A stretch of DNA of 64,000 bases from the NCBI GenBank assembly GCA_001914235.1, contig MQUF01000006.1:329234-393233 (forward strand), read 5' to 3'. Source of the DNA: Desulfobulbaceae bacterium DB1 (GTDB taxonomy: Bacteria > Desulfobacterota > Desulfobulbia > Desulfobulbales > SURF-16). The position numbers were made by a program, and so were the translations under genes. Positions 44,275-52,887 of this stretch are shown here, in pieces. Under the pieces are notes generated by a model. That model was not told where the DNA came from and made no database searches. It saw only the letters and a program-made list of their open reading frames with translations. Every line of letters begins with the position of its first letter. Position 1 is the first letter of the stretch.

Positions 44275-46011
44275 CTATTCTTCTTCCCGACGTTCTTGAT
44301 TATCAAGCTCTTCCTTCAACAGGTCGCCCAAAGTAGAAGGACCGGATGATGCCTGGAATTTCTTGTAATCCTCGAGTTTCAGTTCTTCACCGTCATCCGA
44401 CATTGCCTTAACGGAAAGACCGATTTTACGATCCTTGGCAGAAACACTGATAACCTTGGTTTCAATTGTGTCTCCGACATTATACATACCGACTGGCGTA
44501 TTGACTTTGTCTTTGCTGATCTCAGAAACATGAACAAGGCCCTCGACTCCTTCTTCAACCTCGACAAAGATACCAAAATCAGTCACATTGGTAATTTTTC
44601 CTTGAACAAGGGCGCCGACAGGATATTTTTCAATGGCCTGCTGCCAGGGATCAGGAGTCAATTGTTTGATGCCGAGTGAAAATCGCTCGTTTTCACGATC
44701 AATTTTCAAAACGACAGCCTGAATTGTCTGGCCCTTGGAATATTTTTCCGATGGATGCTTAATTCTTTCTGTCCATGAAAGATCGGAAACATGGATAAGA
44801 CCGTCGATGCCTTCCTCGATCCCGATGAAAATACCGAAATCGGTAATATTTTTGATCTTTCCTTCAATAATCGAGCCGACCGGATAATTTTCCGTGACCA
44901 GATCCCAAGGATTGGGCTGCAATTGCTTCATGCCGAGGGAAATTCGTTTGGCATCGACATCAATATTCAAGATGGAAACATCAATGGCATCGCCGACGGA
45001 AACAATTTTCGAGGGATGGCGCGTCTTCTTCGACCATGACATCTCGGAAACATGAACCAGACCCTCGACACCTTCTTCAAGCTCGGCAAAAACACCGTAA
45101 TCGGTAATGCTGACCACTTTTCCGACAGCACGGGAACCGACAGGATATTTATCTTCAACGGTGGACCACGGATCAGCTTTCAACTGCTTGACACCGAGAG
45201 AAACCTTATCCGTATCCTTGTCGTATTTAAGAACCTTGACCTCAATTTCCTGCCCAACCTTGAACAACTTGGAAGGATGGGAGACACGGCCCCAAGAGAG
45301 GTCCGTGATATGGCACAAACCGTCAAGGCCGCCAAGATCGATAAAGACACCGTAATCCGTAATGTTGGTAATGGAACCAACCACAACGGAACCTTCCGCA
45401 AGGGAAGAACGCATCTCATGACGAAGTTTCTGTCTTTCTTCCTCAAGAATTGCACGGCGAGAGATAACGACATTATTACGCTTCCGGTTGAACTTAAGAA
45501 TCTTGAATTCATAAGTTTGACCGATCATATTATCCAGATCCTTAACCGGGCGAAGGTCAATCTGAGAATAGGGCAAAAATGCCGGTACGCCGATATCAAC
45601 GGAAAGCCCGCCCTTGACGCGACTTTCAATACGGCCGTTAATGGTGCCGTCGGCCTCCTGAATACTGGCAATATCTTCCCAGACTTTGATGCCGATGGCT
45701 TTTTCCCGTGAAAGGCGAAGTCCGCCTTCTGCTTCACGCTTTTCAACAAAGACATCGAACACATCGCCGATTTGCACCTCGGCATCTTCGCCTTCGCTCC
45801 TGAACTCGCTCAGCGGAATCTCACTCTCAGACTTGTCACCGATATCAATAACGGCAAAATTGTCTGTCAATCCGATAATGGTCCCCTGAACGACATCTCC
45901 AACATTTGCAACGCTTAATTGCTCGTCATTGAAGAGCTCCGCAAAGCTCATGCCTTCTTCGATGGCGTCAAAACCATCATGTTGTTTGTTTTCTGTTACA
46001 CTGTTTCCCAT
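44275..46011 (-). CDS. rpsA: 30S ribosomal protein S1
   Basis: A 578-residue protein with six S1 domains, the last four nearly canonical (GVFIDLGGLDGLCHITDLSW, GVFAELEEGVEGLVHVSEMSW and similar). It binds mRNA on the small subunit. The start has GGAGG upstream, and a good sigma-70-type promoter lies at 46048-46076. It leads an operon with sppA and the HU/IHF gene. The cmk gene often found beside rpsA is elsewhere (17.6 kb). Confidence 0.97.
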   Translation of the reverse strand: MGNSVTENKQHDGFDAIEEGMSFAELFNDEQLSVANVGDVVQGTIIGLTDNFAVIDIGDKSESEIPLSEFRSEGEDAEVQIGDVFDVFVEKREAEGGLRLSREKAIGIKVWEDIASIQEADGTINGRIESRVKGGLSVDIGVPAFLPYSQIDLRPVKDLDNMIGQTYEFKILKFNRKRNNVVISRRAILEEERQKLRHEMRSSLAEGSVVVGSITNITDYGVFIDLGGLDGLCHITDLSWGRVSHPSKLFKVGQEIEVKVLKYDKDTDKVSLGVKQLKADPWSTVEDKYPVGSRAVGKVVSITDYGVFAELEEGVEGLVHVSEMSWSKKTRHPSKIVSVGDAIDVSILNIDVDAKRISLGMKQLQPNPWDLVTENYPVGSIIEGKIKNITDFGIFIGIEEGIDGLIHVSDLSWTERIKHPSEKYSKGQTIQAVVLKIDRENERFSLGIKQLTPDPWQQAIEKYPVGALVQGKITNVTDFGIFVEVEEGVEGLVHVSEISKDKVNTPVGMYNVGDTIETKVISVSAKDRKIGLSVKAMSDDGEELKLEDYKKFQASSGPSTLGDLLKEELDNQERREEE

Positions 46012-46047
46012 TAAACTTAATCCTCCTTAGCCAATTTAGAAAAAAAC

Positions 46048-46076
46048 TTTATACCAAAGACAAGGTGTAAAGACAA
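46048..46076 (-). promoter_or_regulatory. Sigma-70-type promoter for rpsA
   Basis: On the minus strand TTGTCT (46076-46071) and TATAAA (46053-46048) are separated by 17 bases. They lie about 37 bases upstream of the rpsA start, with AAGGAGG close to the ATG. Confidence 0.7.
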
Positions 46077-46182
46077 CTTTAAATATGAGTATTTGCGAAA
46101 ATTTTACGAGATGAAGGTGGCTGAACGGGGAAATGTGGAAAAAATCATGGAGGACTGAAAAACGGCGGAGTCAAACCGCACA

Positions 46183-46596
46183 TCAGAAGACATGGTTAAA
46201 ATAATCGACCAGTATGTGACGATGATCAAACACCAGTTCGGGTAAATTGTCGGCGGTGAAAATGCGCGCCTCTGCCGCATCGTCATCCGCGTGAGGAATT
46301 CCCTGGGCACGGGCGATAAAGACAGTGGAAATCGTATGAAACCTGGGATCACGGGCGGGATTTGAGTAACTGTGCATCTGCCGCACAAGCTGGACATCAA
46401 GACCGGTTTCTTCCTTTGCCTCGCGCACCGCCGCCGCCTCAAGCGTTTCGCCGTAATCAACAAATCCGCCGGGAATCGCCCAGCCATGCGGAGGATTTTT
46501 CCGCTTGATCAAAACAATGCCGCCCCCGATTTCAATGATGATATCAACGGTGGGCAATGGGTTGCGGAATCGCGGAGAAGAGCATGACTCAGGCAT
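46183..46596 (-). CDS. NUDIX hydrolase
   Basis: A 137-residue NUDIX pyrophosphohydrolase. The Nudix box is complete, from [20 protein letters not shown] through ETGLDV. WAIPGG precedes it, resembling ADP-ribose or nucleotide-sugar pyrophosphatases. The start ATG 46596 overlaps the stop of the upstream HAD-type gene by eight bases; a longer frame upstream has no NUDIX character. The true substrate is not evident. Confidence 0.88.
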   Translation of the reverse strand: MPESCSSPRFRNPLPTVDIIIEIGGGIVLIKRKNPPHGWAIPGGFVDYGETLEAAAVREAKEETGLDVQLVRQMHSYSNPARDPRFHTISTVFIARAQGIPHADDDAAEARIFTADNLPELVFDHRHILVDYFNHVF

Positions 46597-47182
46597 ATGC
46601 AAGGACCTCGACCATTTCTCGAATGCCGATCCAGCTCGCAACCGAGGCAAGGGCATGCCTGCCGATATTCCACGGTTGATCGAAAACAATGGGGAAAAGA
46701 CCGGACTTTGCCAACTCAAGGCAGGTCTCAAGCCGGTCATCAACAAAATAGTGCAGCCCCATCTGCTTCACATGGGACACCTTGCCGTCATGGTCGCCCA
46801 TGGCGACCAATCGGCTCTTGGCGTAAACCGCCTGGGGCAGAACCGTGCGCAACCAGTTGTCGATCGGCTCAGCGTGCGGCCGGGCGGTAATAAAAGTCAG
46901 GGGCGCATGAGTCGACAATTGTGTCAAAACCGAAACCGCATGTTCAACCGGCTGTAAACCATTTGCAACCGGATCAGTGAGCAAACGAGAGAAAATTTCA
47001 TTTACAATGGATTCATCCATGGCAAGACACGATTGCACCTGGAAAGAGGTAATTTCATGAGGAGAAACAGCAATGCCGTAATCCGCCTGGGAAAGACGGA
47101 TAAATGCCTCCATGGTGTCGGCGACGACACAATCTATATCAAAGCCTATCAGATCAGGACGAATGGCGGAATATCGACGCAT
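46589..47182 (-). CDS. HAD-superfamily 5'-nucleotidase-like protein
   Basis: A 197-residue HAD-like protein. Motif I is [16 protein letters not shown], followed by [16 protein letters not shown] and a C-terminal [15 protein letters not shown]. The layout resembles cytosolic 5'(3')-deoxyribonucleotidase (NT5C) relatives. Activity toward nucleotides is inferred. It forms a two-gene unit with the NUDIX hydrolase, so a nucleotide-cleaning role is plausible. Confidence 0.78.
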   Translation of the reverse strand: MRRYSAIRPDLIGFDIDCVVADTMEAFIRLSQADYGIAVSPHEITSFQVQSCLAMDESIVNEIFSRLLTDPVANGLQPVEHAVSVLTQLSTHAPLTFITARPHAEPIDNWLRTVLPQAVYAKSRLVAMGDHDGKVSHVKQMGLHYFVDDRLETCLELAKSGLFPIVFDQPWNIGRHALASVASWIGIREMVEVLAYA

Positions 47183-47516
47183 AATTTCACACCGGATTAA
47201 AAAAAGGAAAAGATAATTTGATCAAATTACCATATTCGGAGGAGCATTCATCACCCTCCTCTTGACAAATCGAGGCAAGAGCGGCATAGTCGCTTTTGTT
47301 TTATTTTTTTTGGCAATCGTCCGAAGACTCTCAAAAAGTCGAAACGAAGGATGGCGAAGTAAAAATCGCCCGCTTGCACGGCGCACATGCATTGACGTGC
47401 GGTATAGGAACCTATGCCGCAGAGTTCGTGCCCGTAAAGCGGAAACGGCTTTGCGCGTCACCATCAAACTATTCATTGTCTTCTTGAGCATATAACACGG
47501 TTTTTAATTTTACGAA
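47183..47516. other. 334-base intergenic region with a promoter-like element and a possible broken small ORF
   Basis: No established gene. On the plus strand TTGACA (47262-47267), a 17-base spacer and CATAGT form a good promoter-like element. Downstream are an eight-T run (about 47304-47311), a hairpin GCGGTATAGG/CCTATGCCGC (47399-47420) and a reading frame with normal-looking codon use up to a stop near 47487. The hydrophobic start and the hydrophilic body are in different frames joined at the T run. See findings. Confidence 0.45.
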
Positions 47517-48482
47517 ATGAAACTTCCACCGCTGACCATAGGTCAATTTACAGCTCCAGTGCCTCTCATCCAGGGAGGAATGTCAATCCGCGTCTCAACA
47601 TCAGCCCTTGCGGTTCCCGTCGCAGAATGCGGCGGAATCGGCACAATCGGCGGCTCCGCTCTCCCGGTTGAAGAGCTTCAGGCGGATATCCGCAAAGCCA
47701 AAAGCATGACAAAGGGTATTATTGCCGTCAATATCATGTTTGCCATGAAAAACTTCTACAACCTGGTGATGGGATCCATTGAAGCGGGTGTTGACATGAT
47801 TATCACCGGCGCGGGATTTTCCCGGGACATTTTCAAAATCGGCCATGATACCAATACACCCATTGTCAGTATCGTTTCATCGCCGGCTTTTGCCAAACTG
47901 GCGGAGAAAATGGGCGCAGCGGCCATCGTCGTGGAAGCCAAGGAGGCCGGCGGCCATCTCGGCACCGACGTGGCATTACGAGACCTTTTTCCGGAAATAC
48001 GCAAGGTGGTGAAAAAGGTGCCGCTCATTGCCGCCGGCGGCATTACCAACGGCTATGAAATGGGCGAAATGATGGACAAATACGGTGCCGATGCCGTGCA
48101 AATCGCCACACGATTTATCCTTACCAAGGAATGCTCCGTATCCGACGCATTTAAACAAACCCTGCTGAATGCAAAAAAGGAAGATGTTGTCCTTACCTCG
48201 TCACCGGTGGGGTTGCCGGGCAGGGCGATCAACACGCCTTTTGTTCGGAAACTGGCCCAGGGAGAAACGCCGAAGGTCAAGGAATGCCTCTACAAATGCC
48301 TGAAAAAATGTGACCATCATTACTGCATCAGCGAACGACTCATGAAAGCCCATGATGGTGATTATAATGAAGGGCTTTTTTTCACCGGCGAAAATGTCTA
48401 CAAAATGAAAGACATATTGACGGTGAAAGAAGTTTTTGATCAGTTTGTTTCCCAGGCTGAATCCGTATATAAAGAACCCTGA
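47517..48482 (+). CDS. NAD(P)H-dependent flavin oxidoreductase (nitronate monooxygenase/FabK family)
   Basis: A 321-residue FMN-binding TIM barrel. Family motifs are LIQGGMSIRVST, GGIGTIGGSA, VEAKEAGGHLGTD, IAAGGITNGYEM and DAVQIATRFILTKEC. Enzymes of this family act as nitronate monooxygenase, enoyl-ACP reductase FabK or 2-nitropropane dioxygenase-like oxidoreductases. A cysteine-containing C-terminal stretch (ECLYKCLKKCDHHYC) is present and could bind metal. The reaction cannot be fixed by sequence alone. Confidence 0.87.
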   Translation: MKLPPLTIGQFTAPVPLIQGGMSIRVSTSALAVPVAECGGIGTIGGSALPVEELQADIRKAKSMTKGIIAVNIMFAMKNFYNLVMGSIEAGVDMIITGAGFSRDIFKIGHDTNTPIVSIVSSPAFAKLAEKMGAAAIVVEAKEAGGHLGTDVALRDLFPEIRKVVKKVPLIAAGGITNGYEMGEMMDKYGADAVQIATRFILTKECSVSDAFKQTLLNAKKEDVVLTSSPVGLPGRAINTPFVRKLAQGETPKVKECLYKCLKKCDHHYCISERLMKAHDGDYNEGLFFTGENVYKMKDILTVKEVFDQFVSQAESVYKEP

Positions 48483-48636
48483 AGTCCATGAAATATTATG
48501 TCGACCAAAAGGGTGGAACATATCATTGTCCGCCGGTTGTCCAGGGAAGGACTCTTTCCCGCGCAAAACAGAAAGACTCTTCGTGAGAAACTTCACACCC
48601 GTTTTTCCTATCCGCCATCCATTCATCCAATAAGAC

Positions 48637-49965
48637 ATGACGCAAAGCGCACTGAAAACGATTGCCCCTGAAGGGGAACCCGCCCCACTTGTTGTGGAAA
48701 AAGATGAGCACTCCCTTTCCAGCCGGGATATAGACCGCGACGCCCTGAAGGTACTCAATCGGCTGCACGAAGCCGGGCATATCGCCTATCTTGTCGGCGG
48801 CGGGGTCCGGGATCTTTATCTCGGCAAGACCCCGAAAGATTACGACATCAGCACCGACGCGCGTCCGGGACAGATACGGCAACTCTTCCGCAACAGCCGG
48901 ACCATCGGCAGGCGTTTTCGACTGGTCCAGGTGTTTTTCCCCGGCAACAAAATCATGGAAGTGTCGACTTTCCGATGCCGCAGCGAATACGACATCGAAG
49001 GCGGAATTGATGTCCTGCCGGCCAACAACACTTACGGCAACGAAGCGGATGACGCTTTCCGCCGTGATCTGACGATCAACTCACTTTTCTACGACATCAA
49101 CAACGAAACAATCATTGACTATACCGGCGGGGTGGCGGATCTGGACGGCAGCATCATTCGCTTTGTCGGAGACCCGGACAGAAGAATCATCCGGGACCCG
49201 GCCCGGATGCTGCGCGCTGTTCGCCATGCCGCCCGCAGCGGCTTTCGCATTGAACAAGCCACATGGCAGGCCATCATCCGCCATAAGGAAAAGCTCCTCC
49301 TCTGTCCGGTTTCCCGTATTCGAGACGAACTGTTAAAGGATCTGCGCGGCGGCTCAAGCAGCGCTTGGCTGCAATACATGGTCGACTGCGGCCTATTTTA
49401 CGTCCTTTTCCCTTTTTACGAAGAGGTCATCACCGAAAAGGGATCAGACAAATTCCAGCTCCTTTGCCGCTTATTTTCCGTTATTGACCGTGTGCACGCC
49501 ACTGACCAGCCATTGCCGGAAGGACTGCTGCTCGGACTTTTTCTGATCCCCTGGGCACAAAAATGCTTTCCCGAAATGACTGAAAAGCTCAAAAACGGCG
49601 AGATCTATTCCTTGTCCCGAAAAATCCGGGACGAGCTGGAAAAGCATCTGGACCACCTCAACATAAAACGTGCGCTCAAGGAGCAGATCGCCGCGCTGCT
49701 GGCCCGGCTCAACCTTTTTGCCGCCGGCAACGAGGGGGGAAAATGGCCTGCGTATCTCAAAAGGAAAAGTTACTTCAAGGAAAACCTGCAATTTTATCTG
49801 CTGTACCAGGAGGCATGCGGCGGAGAACCCGCTGTTGATCTTCATATTCCAATCCCGCAGAAAAAAGAGCGGCGCTCCAGAAGACCCCCGCGGCAAAAGA
49901 GCCGAGGTCCGGCTTTTGCCGGAAAAAGTGCCAAGGGCGGGGTTTTCGGGTTAAGGAAACGGTAA
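48637..49965 (+). CDS. pcnB: Poly(A) polymerase
   Basis: A 442-residue class II nucleotidyltransferase. It has YLVGGGVRDLYLGKTPKDYD, the Asp-rich catalytic motif, FRRDLTINSLFYD and the poly(A) polymerase signature IGRRFRLVQVFF, which separates it from CCA-adding enzymes. Its tail is strongly basic (KKERRSRRPPRQKSRG), as in PcnB. It adds poly(A) tails that promote RNA decay, in line with RNase R in the same window. Only two bases separate its stop from bioB. Confidence 0.92.
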   Translation: MTQSALKTIAPEGEPAPLVVEKDEHSLSSRDIDRDALKVLNRLHEAGHIAYLVGGGVRDLYLGKTPKDYDISTDARPGQIRQLFRNSRTIGRRFRLVQVFFPGNKIMEVSTFRCRSEYDIEGGIDVLPANNTYGNEADDAFRRDLTINSLFYDINNETIIDYTGGVADLDGSIIRFVGDPDRRIIRDPARMLRAVRHAARSGFRIEQATWQAIIRHKEKLLLCPVSRIRDELLKDLRGGSSSAWLQYMVDCGLFYVLFPFYEEVITEKGSDKFQLLCRLFSVIDRVHATDQPLPEGLLLGLFLIPWAQKCFPEMTEKLKNGEIYSLSRKIRDELEKHLDHLNIKRALKEQIAALLARLNLFAAGNEGGKWPAYLKRKSYFKENLQFYLLYQEACGGEPAVDLHIPIPQKKERRSRRPPRQKSRGPAFAGKSAKGGVFGLRKR

Positions 49966-49967
49966 CC

Positions 49968-50885
49968 GTGCTCTCCGGAACCGCCATAGCGCAGCTTCGC
50001 ACCCTTTCCTGCCGGGAACTGATGCAGCGCGCCCTGGATGTCAAACTGGCGCAGCGCGGCGGGAAGATATCTCTTTGCTCCATAATCAACGCCAAATCCG
50101 GCAATTGCAGCGAAGATTGTCGTTTCTGCACCCAATCAGCCCATTACCGGACAAAGACCCCGGTTTACCCACTGAAACCGGCGGAAGAAATTGTTGCAGC
50201 CGCCTGTCAGGCCAAAGAAGACGGGGCAACTCATTTTTCCATCGTCACCAGCGGCAAAGAAGTCACCGCCGCCCTTCTGCCCCGCATCTGTGAAATTATC
50301 AAAGCAATTCGGGATCAGGTCGATATTTCGGTCTGCGCCTCTCTCGGCTTGGCCACCCGTGAAGATTTTCTTCACCTGAAAGCAGCAGGACTTTCCCGCT
50401 ACCATCACAACCTGGAAACATCAAAGGAATTTTTCCCCCGGGTGGTGACCACCCACAGCTTCGCACAGCGGGTCGATACCATCAAAGCGGCGCAGGAATC
50501 CGGTCTCGAGGTGTGCGCCGGCGGCATTATCGGGCTGGGAGAAAACGAGGACGACCGGCTTTCCATGGCCCGGACCCTTGCCGAACTGGGAGTCGATTCG
50601 GTGCCCCTCAATATCCTCCTGCCCCTGCCAGGCACCCCCATGGAGAAAATTGCCCCCCTGTCAATCAATGAAATTCTGCGGGCAATCGCCCTGTTCCGCC
50701 TGATATTACCGAACATACCCCTGAGGCTGGCTGCGGGAAGGGAGTCGGCCTTGGGGGACTTCCTCGGCACCGCCTTTATGGCAGGGGCGGACGGCATGAT
50801 GGTGGGCGGCTATCTCACCCAGCGGGGACGCAGTCCGGAAACAGACCGTCTCTTCATTGACGCCGTCCGCCGCTTATGGGGGTGA
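49968..50885 (+). CDS. bioB: Biotin synthase
   Basis: A radical SAM enzyme inserting sulfur into dethiobiotin. The cluster motif is CSEDCRFC with the family SAHYRT next to it; RYHHNLETSKEFFP, GIIGLGENEDDR and NILLPLPGTPME are conserved. At 305 residues it is slightly shorter than the usual 315-350. The start is GTG. bioF follows immediately, and no bioA, bioC or bioD is in the window. Confidence 0.95.
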   Translation: MLSGTAIAQLRTLSCRELMQRALDVKLAQRGGKISLCSIINAKSGNCSEDCRFCTQSAHYRTKTPVYPLKPAEEIVAAACQAKEDGATHFSIVTSGKEVTAALLPRICEIIKAIRDQVDISVCASLGLATREDFLHLKAAGLSRYHHNLETSKEFFPRVVTTHSFAQRVDTIKAAQESGLEVCAGGIIGLGENEDDRLSMARTLAELGVDSVPLNILLPLPGTPMEKIAPLSINEILRAIALFRLILPNIPLRLAAGRESALGDFLGTAFMAGADGMMVGGYLTQRGRSPETDRLFIDAVRRLWG

Positions 50886-50886
50886 T

Positions 50887-52047
50887 ATGAACAGAAAAGC
50901 CTGGCTGGGTGACCGGCGAGAAAAAGGGCAACTTCGCCGGCTGACCCCTGTGCTGCGGGCAGCGGACGGCAGTGTTTCTCTTGCCGGTCAAGGGAATCAG
51001 CCCGTGCTTGATTTCTCGTCAAACGATTATCTCGCCCTTTCCTGCCATCCGCTTGTTCTCGCCACAAGTCGGAATTTTCTTGAACAAGGAGGTTGCGGCA
51101 CCGGCGCTTCCCGTCTGATGAGCGGCGATCTCGTCATGCACCATCAACTGGAAGAAGAAGTGGCATTATTAAAGGGCCGCGAAGCCGCTCTGCTCTTCGG
51201 CAGCGGCTATCTGGCCAATTGCGGCATCATCCCGGCCCTTGTCGGCCGCAACGACGTCATTTTCTCCGACCGGCTCAACCATGCCAGCATCTACGACGGC
51301 TGCCGTCTTTCCCGGGCAAAGCTCGTCCGCTTTCACCACAATGACATGGACCACCTGGCAGACCTCCTCCGTCACCACCGGGGCACGGGCGAGGCATTAA
51401 TTGTCGCCGAATCTCTTTATTCCATGGACGGCGATTGTTGTCCCTTGAGGGATCTGGTTGCACTGAAAAACAGGCACCAGTGCCTGCTTATGATCGATGA
51501 GGCCCATGCCACCGGGATCTATGGGGCAAACGGCGGGGGAATCATTCAGGAAGAGGGCCTGGCCGCGGAAGTGGACGTGGCCATGGGCACCTTCGGCAAA
51601 GCCTTGGGCAGCTACGGGGCCTATGCGGCAACCTCCGGGGAGATGAAAGATTTTCTCGTCAACCGGGCTCGCAGTTTCATCTATTCCACCGGCCTCCCCC
51701 CGGCGGTGATCGGCGCTTCCCTTGCCGCCGTGCGCATTGTCCGGGAGCAGCCGGAGCTGCGCCGCCGCCTCTTTGCCAAGGTTGAAAAATTCCGGCAGGC
51801 ACTCCGGCGGCACAACATTGAAAATATCGGCGCATCCCAGATCATGCCTGTGCTGATCGGCGACAGCGGCAAAGCGATGCACATCGCGACAACACTGCGC
51901 GACAAAGGGGTCTTCGCCACTGCCGTGCGACCGCCCACCGTCCCGGAAGGAACATCCCGGCTCCGTTTTTCCATCACCCTTCACCTGCAGGATGATGCCC
52001 TGGAGCACACGGCAGCGCTGCTGGCGGACATCCTTTCCGGCAGCTGA
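50887..52047 (+). CDS. bioF: 8-amino-7-oxononanoate synthase
   Basis: A 386-residue PLP enzyme that condenses pimeloyl thioester with alanine in biotin synthesis. Visible features are DFSSNDYLALS, GCGTGASRLMSGD, LNHASIYDGCRLS, IDEAHATGIYG and the PLP-lysine region TFGKALGSYGAY. The ATG at 50887 lies just after the bioB stop and is preceded by GGGGGTGAT. It converges with mutM. Confidence 0.95.
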   Translation: MNRKAWLGDRREKGQLRRLTPVLRAADGSVSLAGQGNQPVLDFSSNDYLALSCHPLVLATSRNFLEQGGCGTGASRLMSGDLVMHHQLEEEVALLKGREAALLFGSGYLANCGIIPALVGRNDVIFSDRLNHASIYDGCRLSRAKLVRFHHNDMDHLADLLRHHRGTGEALIVAESLYSMDGDCCPLRDLVALKNRHQCLLMIDEAHATGIYGANGGGIIQEEGLAAEVDVAMGTFGKALGSYGAYAATSGEMKDFLVNRARSFIYSTGLPPAVIGASLAAVRIVREQPELRRRLFAKVEKFRQALRRHNIENIGASQIMPVLIGDSGKAMHIATTLRDKGVFATAVRPPTVPEGTSRLRFSITLHLQDDALEHTAALLADILSGS

Positions 52048-52060
52048 ACCGGTTACCACA

Positions 52061-52885
52061 CTATTTCTGGCAGACGGGGCAGAAAAAAGTACTTCTGCCG
52101 CCGATCACCTGCCGGCCGATGAGCGCCGCACAGCGCTTGCACCTTTCCCCGTCACGCCCGTAAACCATCAACTCCAGCTGGAAATAGCCCTGCTGCCCTG
52201 AACTGTTGACAAAATCACTGATGGTGCTGCCGCCGCGGGCAATGGCGCGGGTCAGCACCGCCCGGCTTGCCTCGGCGATTGCATCCCACGTTTTGCGGCT
52301 GATGGAGCCCACCGGTGTTGTCGGATGAATCCCGCAATAAAAAAGTATTTCATTGGCGTAAATATTGCCGATGCCGGCAACCATGCGGCTGTCCATGAGA
52401 AAATTCTTCACCGGCTGCAGACGCTTTGCCGCCTTCTCCTTGAGATAGGCGCCGTCGAAATCATCGTTGAGCGGTTCGCGCCCGAGGGCGGCAAAAGGGT
52501 CCGATGTTTCGAGGCGACCGGGCGGCAGCACCTGGATGCAGCCGAAACGCCGGGTATCATTGTAGCGCATCTGCATGTTGCCGGCAAAACAGAAAACAAC
52601 GTGGTCGTGCAGGGCGCCGGGGAGCGTTGCCGGGAAAATCCCCAGTTTGCCGCTCATGCCCAGATGAACGATCATTGCCGCCCGGTTGTCAAAGGAAAAC
52701 AGCAGATATTTTCCGCGCCGAGCGATACCGTTGATTGCGGCGCCCTGGACCCACTGCTGCAATAATGATGTGGGCAGGGGCAGCCGCAGCTTTTTGTCCG
52801 AACAGGCAATGGAAAGCACGGTACGACCGATCACATGGGGCAGCAGCCCCTGACGAATGACCTCGACTTCGGGCAGTTCCGGCAT
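52061..52885 (-). CDS. mutM: Formamidopyrimidine-DNA glycosylase
   Basis: A 274-residue base-excision repair enzyme that removes 8-oxoguanine and formamidopyrimidines. The N terminus PELPEVEVIRQGLLPHV supplies the catalytic Pro1 and Glu2. NIYANEILFYCGIHPTT and the C-terminal zinc finger (CKRCAALIG and FCPVC) are intact. The real start is ATG 52885, since the catalytic Pro must follow Met. It begins two bases after the stop of the large fusion gene and is probably co-transcribed with it. Confidence 0.96.
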   Translation of the reverse strand: MPELPEVEVIRQGLLPHVIGRTVLSIACSDKKLRLPLPTSLLQQWVQGAAINGIARRGKYLLFSFDNRAAMIVHLGMSGKLGIFPATLPGALHDHVVFCFAGNMQMRYNDTRRFGCIQVLPPGRLETSDPFAALGREPLNDDFDGAYLKEKAAKRLQPVKNFLMDSRMVAGIGNIYANEILFYCGIHPTTPVGSISRKTWDAIAEASRAVLTRAIARGGSTISDFVNSSGQQGYFQLELMVYGRDGERCKRCAALIGRQVIGGRSTFFCPVCQK

Positions 52886-52887
52886 AA

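Noticed and set aside
47222-47491. 89-codon minus-strand frame, very Arg-rich
   Set aside because: Composition is typical of a shadow frame; there is no ribosome-binding site and no homology that I recognise.
48488-48586. 32-codon frame between the flavin oxidoreductase and pcnB
   Set aside because: Too short, with no clear ribosome-binding site and no recognised family; recorded only as a possibility.
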